Made by a program: the position numbers and the translations under genes | Notes under the pieces: model-generated | Told to the model about the DNA's origin: nothing | Databases searched by the model: none | Seen by the model: only the letters and a program-made list of their open reading frames with translations | Shown here: piece by piece, positions 13,560-24,926 of the stretch | How the letters are laid out: each line of letters begins with the position of its first letter | Position numbering within the stretch: the stretch's first letter is position 1 | Assembly (NCBI GenBank): GCA_964057225.1 | Contig: OZ059896.1 | Coordinates: 10,416,001 to 10,480,000, forward strand | DNA: 64,000 nt | Source: Auanema rhodensis | Lineage: Eukaryota; Nematoda; Chromadorea; Rhabditida; Rhabditidae | Reading direction: 5' to 3'

Positions 13560-14470
13560 GTTTTTAATTTAGTGCGCTTTCTTGTGTTTATAGTAGAATA
13601 ATTAAACTATTCCGTTCAAATTTTACTAGTTTGTTCGTTTATTACAAGAACAATAGAAGACTAGTACGTCTAAGTGATATTGTTTTTTATGATAAACATG
13701 ATGAATCTTCCGAAATCAGTAACTGAAAAGAATATAGTACTAAAACTGTCGTAAGTGAACAAAGGTTACGAAACAAGATAACACCTTTATGAAGTGTGAT
13801 CTCGTATAAAATTGTTTCCTGCTTGTCTCTTCTCCTGTAATAGAACATCTTATATATTTCCTCTTGTGACATCAATGACGTATAACTTATATCCTGTAAG
13901 ACATGTTCAGTATTGGAGTTAAGTTTTGAAATTCATGTATTATTCTATGAGATCGTTTTTGATAAGGAATTGATGTTATGTATTAGTAGAGAAGTACGGA
14001 ATGAACTAGTCTAAGGACGTACTAAACCTACTGAAGCTTATCAAAAAGCAAGAAACACACCTCCACATAAGTCAGTCACGGTTAGTTATTTACATTCGGA
14101 CGTGAGGAATGAACTTCTGTATTTATTAAGTTTATTATATCTCTTATTATAATGCTGGTTCTTTTAGTTCCAGACCCACATCTCTATACCATATTCTTAA
14201 TTTTTAGATAATTTTATAGTTTTCTCAGAATAATCAAGATTAGTAGTATATTAGATACCTAAATTAATTTGGATGACCGTTAGAAAACAAATAGAATAAC
14301 TGTTAAGTGACGGCAAAACATGTCTTTCTTTTATCTAATATAGTTCCATTCTTCTCATAAACACATTGTTCATTCTAAGTCATATCGCTTGATTCGATCA
14401 AGAAATATATGCAATACATTACTTTTCAAAACATCAGTTCATTCTCCTAAGCATTTTTTTTATTTCAGAA
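13560..14470. other. Intergenic, no gene seen
   Basis: AT-rich sequence between iars-1 and the LACTB-like gene. Short open frames (13687-13875 minus, 14389-14577 plus) have no recognisable motif or splice context. The last bases form the TATTTCAG acceptor of the downstream gene. Confidence 0.5.
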
Positions 14471-16402
14471 ATGAAAACAGAAGAAACTTCTACTTCTTTT
14501 ACCTTCGTGCTATATCTTATTGTGTCTCCATTGGTTATTTCACCATTTTTAAACTCATTGTTGATACCAAACATTAACGAGGATACTGTATATGGTACTG
14601 TAAAGCCAAAATTTAACAATGTTTATGAAACATTCAGGTATTCGATTTTAACAATTATATTTAACTTTTAATATTTTCAGACGTAACTTCGGCGAAGGAC
14701 TTGAACGTGAAGGTGCTGCTATTTCGGTATATCACCGAGGAGAACTGGTTGTTAATCTATGGGGAGGGTATGCAGACAAAGAATCCAATCGTAAATGGAA
14801 AGCTGATACTCGTACTGTACTATTCTCAGCAACAAAGGTAAATTATAAAAAAAATTAAGAAAATAAAATCTAATTATAAACAAAAATCGAGAAATATTTG
14901 CTTCTATTTCGATCTTTAATGTATGTTATCAAAAAGATTAGCTACTTTTTTTTCTATTATATCGAAAATGATAACGGAAATAAAGATAAAGTTCAAACTG
15001 TTCCAGGCAATATCAGCATTATGTGTAGCCATTCTAGTGGATAGAGGATATTTAACATATGATGATAAAGTCACCGACTATTGGCCAGAATACGGTAAAC
15101 ATGGAAAAGAAAATACTACCATTGAACATGTGCTCAGTCATATGGTATGTGATTTCAATTTTATATTTTTCTTGCTCTAAACAAGATCACCATTTTCCAT
15201 GTTATGTTTTTAAATTGTTTATTTGAGGCTGGAGTTCCATACCTAGATGAACTTATTGAACCAGAAGATGTACTCAATTTTACTAGAATGTTTAGAAAAA
15301 TAGAAGATACCAAGCCTATATGGGTACCTGGTATGTATTCGTCAGTATATAATGAAATCTAGTTATATGATTCAGGCACAAAAACAGGCTATCATCCAGT
15401 AACGTTTGGATTAATTATTGACGCTATTATTCGTCGTGCTGATCCAAAAGGAAGAGATCTTTCGACGTTTTTTAAAGAAGAAGTTGGAAACAAATATGGT
15501 ACCTTGAAAGTAAAGTTCGCTAAACAACAAAAACGTTAATTATAGATTTACCAATTGATATCGGAATTGAGAAACACGAGGCTCCTTTTATTGCACGAAT
15601 TACTACACCAGGTATCTGGGAGTACATCAGAGATTGTATTCGAGATCCAAAAATCGTTGTTATGCTTGGAATAATCTATGCCCGATTGGACGAGATTGTC
15701 TTGAAAATTAGAGAAAATCCATCTTGGTTAGCTATAGATTGGGTAAGACCATGCTTACTCTCATTCCAAATTAATTGAAAAATTCTTAAAATTTTAATTA
15801 AATTGAATCTGAAGAAATTCATTTTAAACTTTGATTTTTGATTAATATCTTAACTTCAAAATGCGCAGCTACATGTGTTATGACTTGTTTTTAGGATACA
15901 ATTACCTTGAACGATCCTGATGTTCTCTCATTACCATTGGGTGCTGTTACTGGTGTTTCTGGAGCTGAACCACTTGCTCGACTATTTGCGATGTCTATTA
16001 ACGGACAAATAATTTCTAATAGAACATTAGATTTACTTATGCAGCCAACAATAAGTGATTGGCATAAAGAAGAGGTTTAATTGAACTATAATATATTTTG
16101 ATAATTCTCTGAGTTTCAGGTGACGTTGTGGCCTGTAATGAAAGGACGAGGATTCTTCTATGAGCGTAATCCTTTAGTGCCTGTTAGTTTAAAAATAACA
16201 TTATACCCATGATATGAAATTTTGTTTTAAGGGAGCATTTACATTTGGACATCCTGGATTCGGAGGACAGTTTGTTCACGTAGATCCATCTAATGACATA
16301 GTCATTGCATATGTAGCCAATGGCTTAAAAACAGCTTCAGGAGAATTATGTACACCATATATGCGTTTAATGAGCCAAGTTTACAAAGCAATTTCTGAAT
16401 AA
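14471..16402 (+). CDS. Beta-lactamase-domain protein (LACT/LACTB family)
   Basis: Serine beta-lactamase/penicillin-binding-fold protein of the eukaryotic LACTB type; animal members act as esterases or proteases, not in antibiotic resistance. The start is the ATG at 14471, 2 nt after TATTTCAG. Residues about 13-33 are hydrophobic and could anchor the protein or act as a signal. The domain begins [19 protein letters not shown] and contains SATK (the catalytic S-x-x-K, near 14826). Further on are HVLSHMAG-VPYLD, an insert with [21 protein letters not shown] at the YxN/YxH position, and HPGFGGQF (near 16245) at the HxG/KTG position. It ends VYKAISE, stop 16400-16402. The first introns join in frame (TTC AG|A CGT). 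Several C. elegans lact genes are equally plausible orthologues, so no symbol is given. Confidence 0.9.
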
Positions 16403-17636
16403 TTTTTTTGAAAATTTGATTATGTCAAATCAAATATTTTCTTTTCTTTTAATAATACTACGGGTAATTATTGTATAATACATATGATATCAATAATTTC
16501 ATGTTCATGTCTTTGTTTATCAATTGAAAATGCAAAATAAAAATATAAATATACATAAACACCTGTACTTATGATTTCTATTTAAACATATTTTATAGTA
16601 AGTTTTGTAAATATTTAAACGACATTCAACTCACGATAAGAAGTTAATAAATTAAGCTGAGATGATTTAGTAAACGTGTTACAGTTCTGTTTTATGTTTA
16701 ATTCAGGGATAGGTTTAGTTGGATTCTGATAGTAGTTACTACCCATATGATTATAGAGCATAGAGAATGTGATTTATACAAATAGTTTATAAAGCTTTTG
16801 GATTATAATATTATATTTTATATAATTTCTTTTATTCCGCTAAACTTACATCATTTTCATCTTAATAGGATATGAATGATGAGAAAGCATTCAACAACAA
16901 TATTTAAAAAAATATTGTTTTCATTGATTTTTTCAATTTCATTTTCATTTTACATATTATATTCAATGTTATTTTCTTAAATAAGAAATATTATCGATAT
17001 ATGTTGTTATCATTTCAAAAAATTATCAACAGAGAGAACGATTTCATGCTTAGAAATTCAAAATTTAATAAATTATTTCTTTTTGTTGCAAATAGTTGTT
17101 TTTCAAGTTATAGTATAAATTAAAGTTTTCGTGATGATGAATCAGAGTTGTCTGCAATTTAGAAGATAGGAGAGTCAAGTTCTTTACAAGTAAATATTCT
17201 TTCTAATTATTTTTTTGTTTTGTTTTCGTTATGCGGGTGACCTCTATATACTCAATATATTACATCATCAGAAGCCTCGTTTCCAACGACAACGGCTGTT
17301 GTGATGCTGAAAATCGAAATTTCATATGTGTAGTGAGAAAGAAATGTATAGACAAATGTGGCTCACTTGCAAACTCAATTGAAATAACTATGCTTCACAA
17401 AACAAAATGTAAAACTGTTTGTTGAGCTGTTGAGCGTATACATTATTCTGAATCGGTAATACAATCACATATTGGTCTTCTTTAACTTATATTGTTTATA
17501 TTAAAGTTTAAAGTTAACCATATAATATGTACATATTTGTTATTTCATGTTAAAACTTTATATTCAAAAATCAGAAAATAATATTTATTTCCTGAAAAAA
17601 ACTTCACAGACAATTTTGTTTTAACATTTCCATTTA
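16403..17636. other. Intergenic with one small Cys-rich open frame
   Basis: AT-rich 1.2 kb between converging genes. AATAAA-like signals for the LACT gene lie near 16535. The only item of note is the Cys-rich open frame at 17231-17425, listed separately. Confidence 0.5.
17231..17425 (+). CDS. Possible small cysteine-rich peptide
   Basis: Open frame of 64 codons. Its second half carries seven cysteines: a CC pair, then single cysteines spaced to a C-terminal KTVC-stop. The N-terminal half is not a clear signal peptide, but an acceptor-like ATCATCAG inside the frame near 17270 could mark a splice junction with an upstream exon. It has no recognised family. Many nematode secreted peptides are short and Cys-rich, which is the only reason to list it. 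It may be chance. Confidence 0.25.
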   Translation: MRVTSIYSIYYIIRSLVSNDNGCCDAENRNFICVVRKKCIDKCGSLANSIEITMLHKTKCKTVC

Positions 17637-17845
17637 TTATTCTTCTCCAGTTGGTGCTGGACCAACAACTGTATCGTCATAATCCAAATCTGGACGACCA
17701 GGATGTTTTTTCTCTATTGGCTAAAAATGGATATTAAACAGATTAGATGAAAATTAATAAAGCTTACAATTTCTTCAGGTGGTACACTGTCAATGTTGAA
17801 GTTGGAATAATCAGGAGTTTCTTGAGATTCTGGAGCATCAGCCAT
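17637..17845 (-). CDS. Small acidic protein, 53 aa, not recognised
   Basis: Two exons, 17768-17845 and 17637-17720, joined by a 47-nt GTAAGC...TTTTTAG intron without breaking the frame. The ATG follows a CATTTCAG acceptor by 7 nt. The product starts MADAPESQETPDYSNFNI and ends PAPTGEE. It is rich in Asp, Glu and Pro, has no hydrophobic segment, and is probably disordered. The clean intron, start context and compact UTRs argue for a real gene. I do not recognise the family. Confidence 0.65.
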
Positions 17846-18487
17846 ATTAAAACTGAAATGAGATGAAAACGTAAGAAAACGTTTGTGGTGCAAGGTGAAA
17901 GGATTGAAATTAAAAAAAATTGAAAATAAGTCTATGGCAAAGTCTTTTTATACGTTCAAGGATAATTGAAATATCTCCATGACAACTTTTGTATTGTAAA
18001 TGTTTCCATAGTAACATGATGAAAATTTTGATGAAGTTATGAGTATAACATCTGATTTTTATCTATAATCATTAGTTATAATAGATTTAAATGAATAAGT
18101 TGAGAAATAAAACTATAAATTTCATTCTAATAATTATTTTATTTTTTTTAGTTCATGTGATTTATATACACATGTATATGATTATGAGCATATTATACTT
18201 AAATAATAAAATTATAGATTATAATTATAATTTTATGAATAATACTTAAACAATAGATACAATACATGAAGATTAGTAACATATATACATTAATAGAAAT
18301 ATAAATCTTTGGACCTTTTTTTTTAAATTTATTAAACAATAATTATATACAAATTAATGATTTTTGACTTTTTCATACCCATCATCATTTAAGATCTAAT
18401 ATCAGTATGATCATTGAATATTTTAAAATAACTTTATATATATATATATTTAAAATAATTTAAAAAATAAATCTTATATTAATATTT
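17846..18487. other. AT-rich intergenic region
   Basis: Very AT-rich spacer between two same-strand genes, containing the promoter or outron of the 53-residue gene (minus strand, CATTTCAG near 17853) and the 3' end of the chemoreceptor gene. A short TA run lies near 18436-18450. No coding potential is seen. Confidence 0.45.
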
Positions 18488-20160
18488 CTACCATTTTGAA
18501 TATATAATATTATTATAATTCTCAACTCCTTTTTCTCCTTTTGATGTTAATCCAATTAGATTTGCACAATGAACTTGACTTTTTCGCCTTCTTCGTGTAA
18601 GCATATATATAGTTAAAAAGGGCAAAACAAAAAAAAATACTGGTAAAATCTGAAAGAAATCAAAGAAAAAAAAGTTTTGTTTTCATTAAAAAAATTATAA
18701 TAAAACTTACAAAAACACTAGATTTAAGTGTATGATACAATGGAACATTAGTTTTAAACATATTTTGCATTAATCGTAATGTTAAAGTTGAAACAGCAAA
18801 AATAGTTATAATAGAAATCTTAAAAATAATATTAAAAGGTAATTTATATATTATTATAATATTACTTGAAGTAACATAATAACTGTTATGAAACGTGTCG
18901 TATCTAAATTTTCTTTAATTTGAAAATGCCTGGAAAGTTGAAATCGAGAGCTGTATAAATGAAAAAATTAATGAAAGTAAAAAGAATTTATGTTTTACCA
19001 GCTTTTTCTTCTTCTATTAATAACTGCAATATATTGTAGAGATAGTAAACAAAGTATTGCACATATAGTTAATATAAGAAAAGATAAATTTATTCTAATA
19101 ATAATAAAAATGAAATATATATGAGAAAAATAACTAAAAAACCGATTAGTTGAAGCTCTAGGTGTTGTTATAACAGAGATTTGTGGTTCTTCAAATGTTT
19201 CATCCCAATAACATAATGTAATTAAAGGAGCAGGTATCACAACCTAAATATATTATAATATTTTTTATTTATTATATAACTATATATGGTTATATATACT
19301 GTACTGTGCAATAAACTTCGGACACCTACTAGATACTCTTGTATCTTTTCAGACAAACTACAAAAATAAAAAAATAAAAAGGTTTTTTTGGTTTGAGCAG
19401 GAGTTTCTGATGCCTCTAAGAGGCGAGTGTCCGACGTTCATTGAACTAAACTAACTGTATGTAGTATATAATATATAAATTGAATTTTTGAACTTCATCC
19501 TTACAGATAAAAATGTTAAAAGAAATCCTATTTTTGAATTTCTTTGTTCATATGTTTGTGAATGAATTGTAGCAATTGTTCGTTCGACACAAGCAGCCAT
19601 TTGTAATGAAAACTGAGAAACAAAAAATAATAAAAATAAAAGAAACAAATAGAAAATAAACCTGAACAAGTAAAGCATAAATGTTTAAAATATGTCCAAT
19701 AATATAAAGATTTCTACTTAAAAATATATCACAAACATGTATCATATCACTTACAAGTATATTTTGATATGCCTAAATAATAATAATATTTTATAAAAAT
19801 TAAAAAAACTAATTTATATACTAAAAATATAGTTAATATAAGTGCATGAAATGTAGCATTAGAAAAATATGCAATTAATATAATCTAAAATAATAATATA
19901 ATTTTATTTATTTATATATTAATTATATAAAATACTTTTATATTACAATGAAATGTTGTTGGATAAATAAATTGATGTTGAACATATATTAATGGTATTA
20001 TAGATAATAAACTTAAAATACATCCCAATAATTTCAAATGTATATTAAGAGGAAATGAAACTATTTGATAACCGTTCTTAAATTATAATTATTTTTGTGT
20101 TTTTTTTCTAAAAGAAAACAAATTTACTTGAAAACAAAACTCATCCGTTAATGTTTCCAT
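18488..20160 (-). CDS. Serpentine chemoreceptor, Sra/Sre superfamily
   Basis: Seven-transmembrane nematode chemosensory GPCR. The start ATG is at 20160, 27 nt after a TTTTTTCAG acceptor; the stop TAG is at 18488-18490. Minus-strand exons read in order: METLTDEFCFQ; a TM1 segment (FPLNIHLKLLGCILSLLSI); TM2 (LIAYFSNATFHALILTIFL); TM3 (NLYIIGHILNIYALLVQ) followed by ACVERTIATIHSQTYEQRN; TM4 ending in LLTFLS; a loop with LITLCYWDETFEEPQIS; TM5; a cytoplasmic stretch with SRFQLSRHFQIKENLDTTR; TM6; and TM7 (ILPVFFFVLPFLTIYML) with a basic tail. ER-x-IAT...YE after TM3 and LSxRxQxxEN before TM6 are characteristic of the Sra/Srab/Sre/Srb group; I favour Sre-like. About 330 residues. Usually expressed in sensory neurons. 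Exon ends in the very AT-rich introns are approximate. Confidence 0.75.
19309..19443. mobile_element. Short terminal-inverted-repeat element (MITE-like)
   Basis: The arms 19309-19325 and 19427-19443 are inverted copies matching at 15 of 17 positions, sharing CGGACAC/GTGTCCG. They enclose about 100 nt with no coding capacity. Just inside the right arm is a perfect GCCTCT-A-AGAGGC hairpin. The element lies in a chemoreceptor intron. The arms look like Tc1/mariner-type ends, which often contain GGACAC, but exact element ends and the TA target duplication are not certain from one copy. Confidence 0.5.
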
Positions 20161-21676
20161 TCTTCTTTTTATTCATGCAAATTTGACCTGAAAAAAGTGA
20201 AATTATTTGAAAAAAAAGGAGAAAACGATATTATAATAGCAGATTATAATCAATTTTTCTAAAAATTCTATTTAATAATTTATTCATTTTAATCTAAAAA
20301 AAATATAAATATATTCATACATCTGTATTGTCTATGTATTTTAAAATTAGGTATGTATATATCAAACTTTTGCATATGTAACTATCTATCTCCCCCCTCC
20401 CTTCACACCCCATTACCACCACCTCCATCACCACCATCACCACCCTTGTGATTATAATTTCATATTACTGAAATCATGAATATATTTTTTTTCTTACAAA
20501 TTGTAACAAAAAGATTATGGAAAGTAAAAAGTTTCATTAATATCAACAAGTCTTGCATTAGATAATCATTCTTTGTATTATAAATATATATATATTATAT
20601 ATTACATACTGTTACATCATCATTTTAATAATAAAATAAAAGAATTACATCATATTATTTCAATAAATATTATTATTTTAATATTTACTTTGTTTTTGTT
20701 TTTTTTTTTGAAAAATTGAACAATATCAAAAGAATTTTTTATAAAAAGGAAATTTTCAAAACTTAATAAAGTCAAATAGGAAAAAAAGAAAATAATACAT
20801 TAGATGGCTTTAAATTCTATTAAATTTTATTTTCTTAATTATGAGATTCATATTCTTTTATTTATTAGATTTCAATCATTTTTATTATAAACCAAGCGAT
20901 TTGTATTCAATGTTTTTTCATCCACTGTACTGTTTTAGCTTCCAAGTGAAAATATATTTCAAATAAGATTTTCTTATGGGAAAGATCAAATTTTCAATTC
21001 GTCTTGCTTTTACGCCCTACATCTATTCATTCAGGGTCATTCTCGTCTCCAAAATTCGGACATAATGGCTTCCAAAATAGGTTTAAGCTGGGTTGCCGTC
21101 ATCACCTTATTTGCGTAGTTCTGTACATGGATAAATGACGAATTTGGGAAGTTCGAAGGATTTGAAATATTTCCTGAATTCTTGTGAAAAATATGCTTAA
21201 TCAAAGGCACTTTCGTCTATGAGGTGGAAGAAATGAGTCATTGACTAGTACCACGATGACAACTACAACTACAACTACTACTACTACGACGTGAACTAAT
21301 ACTTTTTTAGTTGTTAGATATGAACATACAATGAGCATTTTGTTCTTTTTTTTTGAGAAATAAATAAAAGTAGTTGTATCTTTATCATTTGGGTTATTAG
21401 AATTATGAAGTCAACGCAACGGAATAACACAAGCCTAAGCTTATTCATATATTCGTCACATAGCATGACAGAAAGTGTTCTATATGAAACGACACATTTA
21501 CTCATTTGGCTTCTGTTTAATTAAAGTGCCTCACACAAACGAAATTACGAAAGAAAAGACATATGATGATAGATATATAATTATATATACAAATTTAAAG
21601 AGAGATCAGAGAAATTAGAGTAAGGGTCAATGTATAGGATAGTTGAATGTCCCCTTGTTTCTCAAAGACTCCGTCA

Positions 21677-21707
<31 letters not shown>

Positions 21708-21720
21708 TTCTATTTCTCTC
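21677..21720. repeat. (CT)n microsatellite
   Basis: Nearly pure CT dinucleotide run with a few T interruptions, upstream of fmi-1; it generates spurious Ser/Leu-rich open frames. Confidence 0.9.
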
Positions 21721-21778
21721 AATTCTCTTTCAATCTGTCTTTCTCTCTAGCTATTCTTTTGGAAACAGAAATGATCTG

Positions 21779-21799
21779 GATGATGATGATGATGATGAT
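21779..21799. repeat. (GAT)n trinucleotide run
   Basis: About seven tandem GAT units, followed by more dispersed GATGAT copies to about 21830. Confidence 0.85.
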
Positions 21800-21888
21800 T
21801 GTGATGAGAGAAAGAAGAATGATGATGAAACCTATAATGGATCTGAAACGATAGGAAAAGAATAAGAGAACAGACTCAACGAACCCCA

Positions 21889-22038
21889 ATGAGCATATCC
21901 ATTCCTTATAAGCTTGATCCAATTAGTTCAAGAAGCTATGTGCCTTATAAGACAAACAATCTAAGATTGAATGAGATGTCTTTAGCATCTCCTTGGGTTT
22001 GTCATCACTTTTCTTCAATATTCAATAGCGTTAATTAA
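21889..22038 (+). CDS. Short open frame upstream of fmi-1, uncertain
   Basis: 49-codon frame starting MSISIPYKLDP, with the frame open for about 15 codons before the ATG. Composition is more balanced than the flanks and it has no low-complexity run. No family is recognised and no splice partner is obvious. It could be an upstream exon, a small peptide gene or chance. Confidence 0.2.
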   Translation: MSISIPYKLDPISSRSYVPYKTNNLRLNEMSLASPWVCHHFSSIFNSVN

Positions 22039-22228
22039 ACTTCAAACATATCTCTATTTTATTTTTTTTTCAAATCATTTTCAAGATACATAGTACTAGT
22101 ATATCATCAAACATTTTCAACATTCAATATATTAGTTCAAAATTGAAGAAAAAAATGAATTCAAGAAGATATTGAACTAAAATTGTCATTTAAAGGCTGG
22201 AAGCTCAGAAACGTTGAAAAAGGATGAA

Positions 22229-22351
22229 ATGTCAACACATGATCGTCGTTTGTCATCTTTTCTTGCCTCAAGGGAAATGGCAAGAAACAGACTAAAAATG
22301 GTCTGCATAAGAAGAGGAAACGACATCAAGATGGGTTTAAGATGGTGGTAG
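22229..22351 (+). CDS. Short basic open frame upstream of fmi-1, uncertain
   Basis: 40-codon frame starting MSTHDRRLSSFLAS and ending GLRWW, open for a further 16 codons upstream of the ATG. It is Arg-rich and has no recognised domain. It is listed because its composition differs from the surrounding AT-rich DNA; it may equally be non-coding regulatory sequence. Confidence 0.18.
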   Translation: MSTHDRRLSSFLASREMARNRLKMVCIRRGNDIKMGLRWW

Positions 22352-23749
22352 CTGATTATGTTGAAAAGTTTCAGTTTTTTAAAAGAATTGTTTGATTCAA
22401 AAATTAAAGATATAATAACACAAAATAATAAATATTATAAATAAAAACATGAAATCATATATGAAAGGAGAAAAAATTGAAACATTTGATATAGAAAATG
22501 AAAAATCAAATGAAAATTTGGAATAAATTTTTATAATTACCATACATATATAAATATATAAATATTAATATGTATAATTCTAAGTAAAATTATAATAATT
22601 CTTTATATTATATGAATAATTGATCATAATTCATTAACAATTATTAAAATTACGTAATTAATCTATAAAGATTAATCAGTACAAACTAGGAAATTAATGA
22701 AAACAAATATTTATGAAAAATATGTTTTGTTATAAATTTAATAAAACATATGTTTATATTTTTAATTTTTATACTTCAATAGATTAATTATAATTCAAAA
22801 AAAAATATAATAACCTTTATATAAAAATAAAAATATTTATAATATTTGTTTTATATTAATTAGTATTTATTATATTTTAACTATATATAGATATTAAAGG
22901 TTTCTTGAATTTAAAAAAAGAATTGATGAGTACAGAACAATAATCAAACTACAAGTTTCTTCAAATATGTGGAACAGATTTCTTCAAGTTTTTTTAAAAT
23001 TTTACCTCTTTCTCTTTCTCTTTTAGTCTTAGATAGTATATTAGTCCATACTTGTGTTTATATAATGATATATCTATATACGAAATATAAATGTCTTCTA
23101 TTTGAAATTCCCGACTGATTACGTAAAATATTTGTTTCTTTTAATGTTTTTATTCTTTTTCTTTAGATGTCATTCAACATCTTCTTTTTCTCCTTATGAT
23201 TATAAGGAAGAAATTGTTAGCTCTACATACGTAGATGGCAATTCTCCTGTTGACCACCTGCTCTTCCTTTATCCGGCTATTTTGGGTTATTCTTCTTATT
23301 TCTCTCATCCTTATTTCATGCCATCAACTCATCTCTGACACACATATGTAACAGTAACTATAAGGATTGTACATCAACAGTTTGCCGTCGAATCTACCAA
23401 CAGCCTCATCGAAATGACCAGACGGTCAACAGCACTCTTTTCATTCTTAACGTTCATGGCGATTGTCGGACCGCCCCCCTCTCCTCTACACATGCCCATC
23501 GTGGTCCGGCAGCCGGCCAAATACTGCTTAGTCCCACCCCCTTTTTCCTTTTCACCATCCACCAGCCTTCTGCTTTGTACTGACAGAGAATCCTGACCTC
23601 TACGGATCTCATAGCTGACTAGTTTAGCTGTCTAGCCTATCTTTTAACTCTTTTCATTCAAAAAAAGGTTATAATTACTATATTCGCTGTCTATTTAACC
23701 ACAATATTTTAACTAATTTTAACTATATTATGCTAGATATTCTTAAGTA

Positions 23750-24894
23750 ATGAAACTTATATTTCATATTTTATTTTGTTGTTACTTAACAAATTCATTT
23801 GTATTTGCTGGTACTCCATATTTTGTATCTGGTATTCAAACTATATGTTCGGATCATTGTCCCATACCCCATCCGTATGATATCATATGGATACCAGCCT
23901 CACGTCCACCATGTCTACATCCGGGTCAGCCAATTTTTGATTGGCCAGCTGGTAACTGTACCAGATCAGCTCAACTGATAGACATACATTCTGATCAAAT
24001 TTCGATAGATTCTGAAGGAACTGTTTATGCAAAAGAACGTTTATGTTTTTACTATACATATGAGATTATTAACTATACATATAGTTGCTCAAGCAATTCT
24101 AATGTACGTAAAACATCTTCAATGCGTTTGGGTCACACAGTTTTCACAAAACAACAACGCAGAGTCAAACGATGGCTACGACGTCGTAATCCAAATTCTG
24201 CAAGCATTCATTTTCAACAAGAACGGTTAGTTCATTGAATATGTTTATATATTTAAATTTTATTTTAGTTATGTGAAAGAACTACCTGAAGATATTGAAG
24301 TTAATTCACTTATATTATCAGTTCGAGCTACTCATGCTACTAATGAACCAATTTACTATTCAATGGTTGCTCCACAAGATTCACGTTCACAAAATATTTT
24401 TACGCTTGATACGGTTTTGAGATCTCAGAAAACTTATTAAACTTATTTTTCATTATTTCTAGGTAACGGGTGATATTCGACTAGCTAAATCATTAGATCG
24501 TGAAATTCTGGATAAGCATGTTCTGAAAGTAACAGCTTATGAACGAATTGATTCTACTATATCAAGCAGTACAACTGTTATCATTGATGTTTTGGATGTG
24601 CAGGATAATTCTCCTGTATTTGAACGTGATAGCTATTTTGCTGACATTCGAGAAGATGCACCGGTAAGTTCCCTTTATCTTTTTTATTTTAAATTATTGA
24701 CCTCGACTTCCATATTTGACTCATCGAACCATAAAGAATTAGACTAGTGGCTCGTTGTTTTTCAATATTATTTTTTGGTCAATAATACTTTTCTTGACTA
24801 TTATGGCGATTTCGATGCATTTCTAATTGTTCTCCTTTACCCATTCTTTATCTCACAGTCTCTTTCTATCTATCTATCTCTCTATATCTATCTA

Positions 24895-24926
<32 letters not shown>

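Larger units (their letters stand above)
20161..23749. other. 3.6 kb region upstream of fmi-1
   Basis: Divergent region between the chemoreceptor and fmi-1. Most is very AT-rich, with patches of more balanced composition at about 20990-21300, 21880-22010, 22200-22360 and 23400-23610. It includes simple repeats and two short open frames (21889-22038, 22229-22351) listed elsewhere. The fmi-1 promoter and any 5' UTR exon must lie here. Confidence 0.4.

Noticed and set aside
23102-23338. Open frame with a signal-peptide-like hydrophobic start
   Set aside because: The frame does not begin with ATG (it opens with TTG), is Phe/Ser/Tyr-rich and has no splice or family support.
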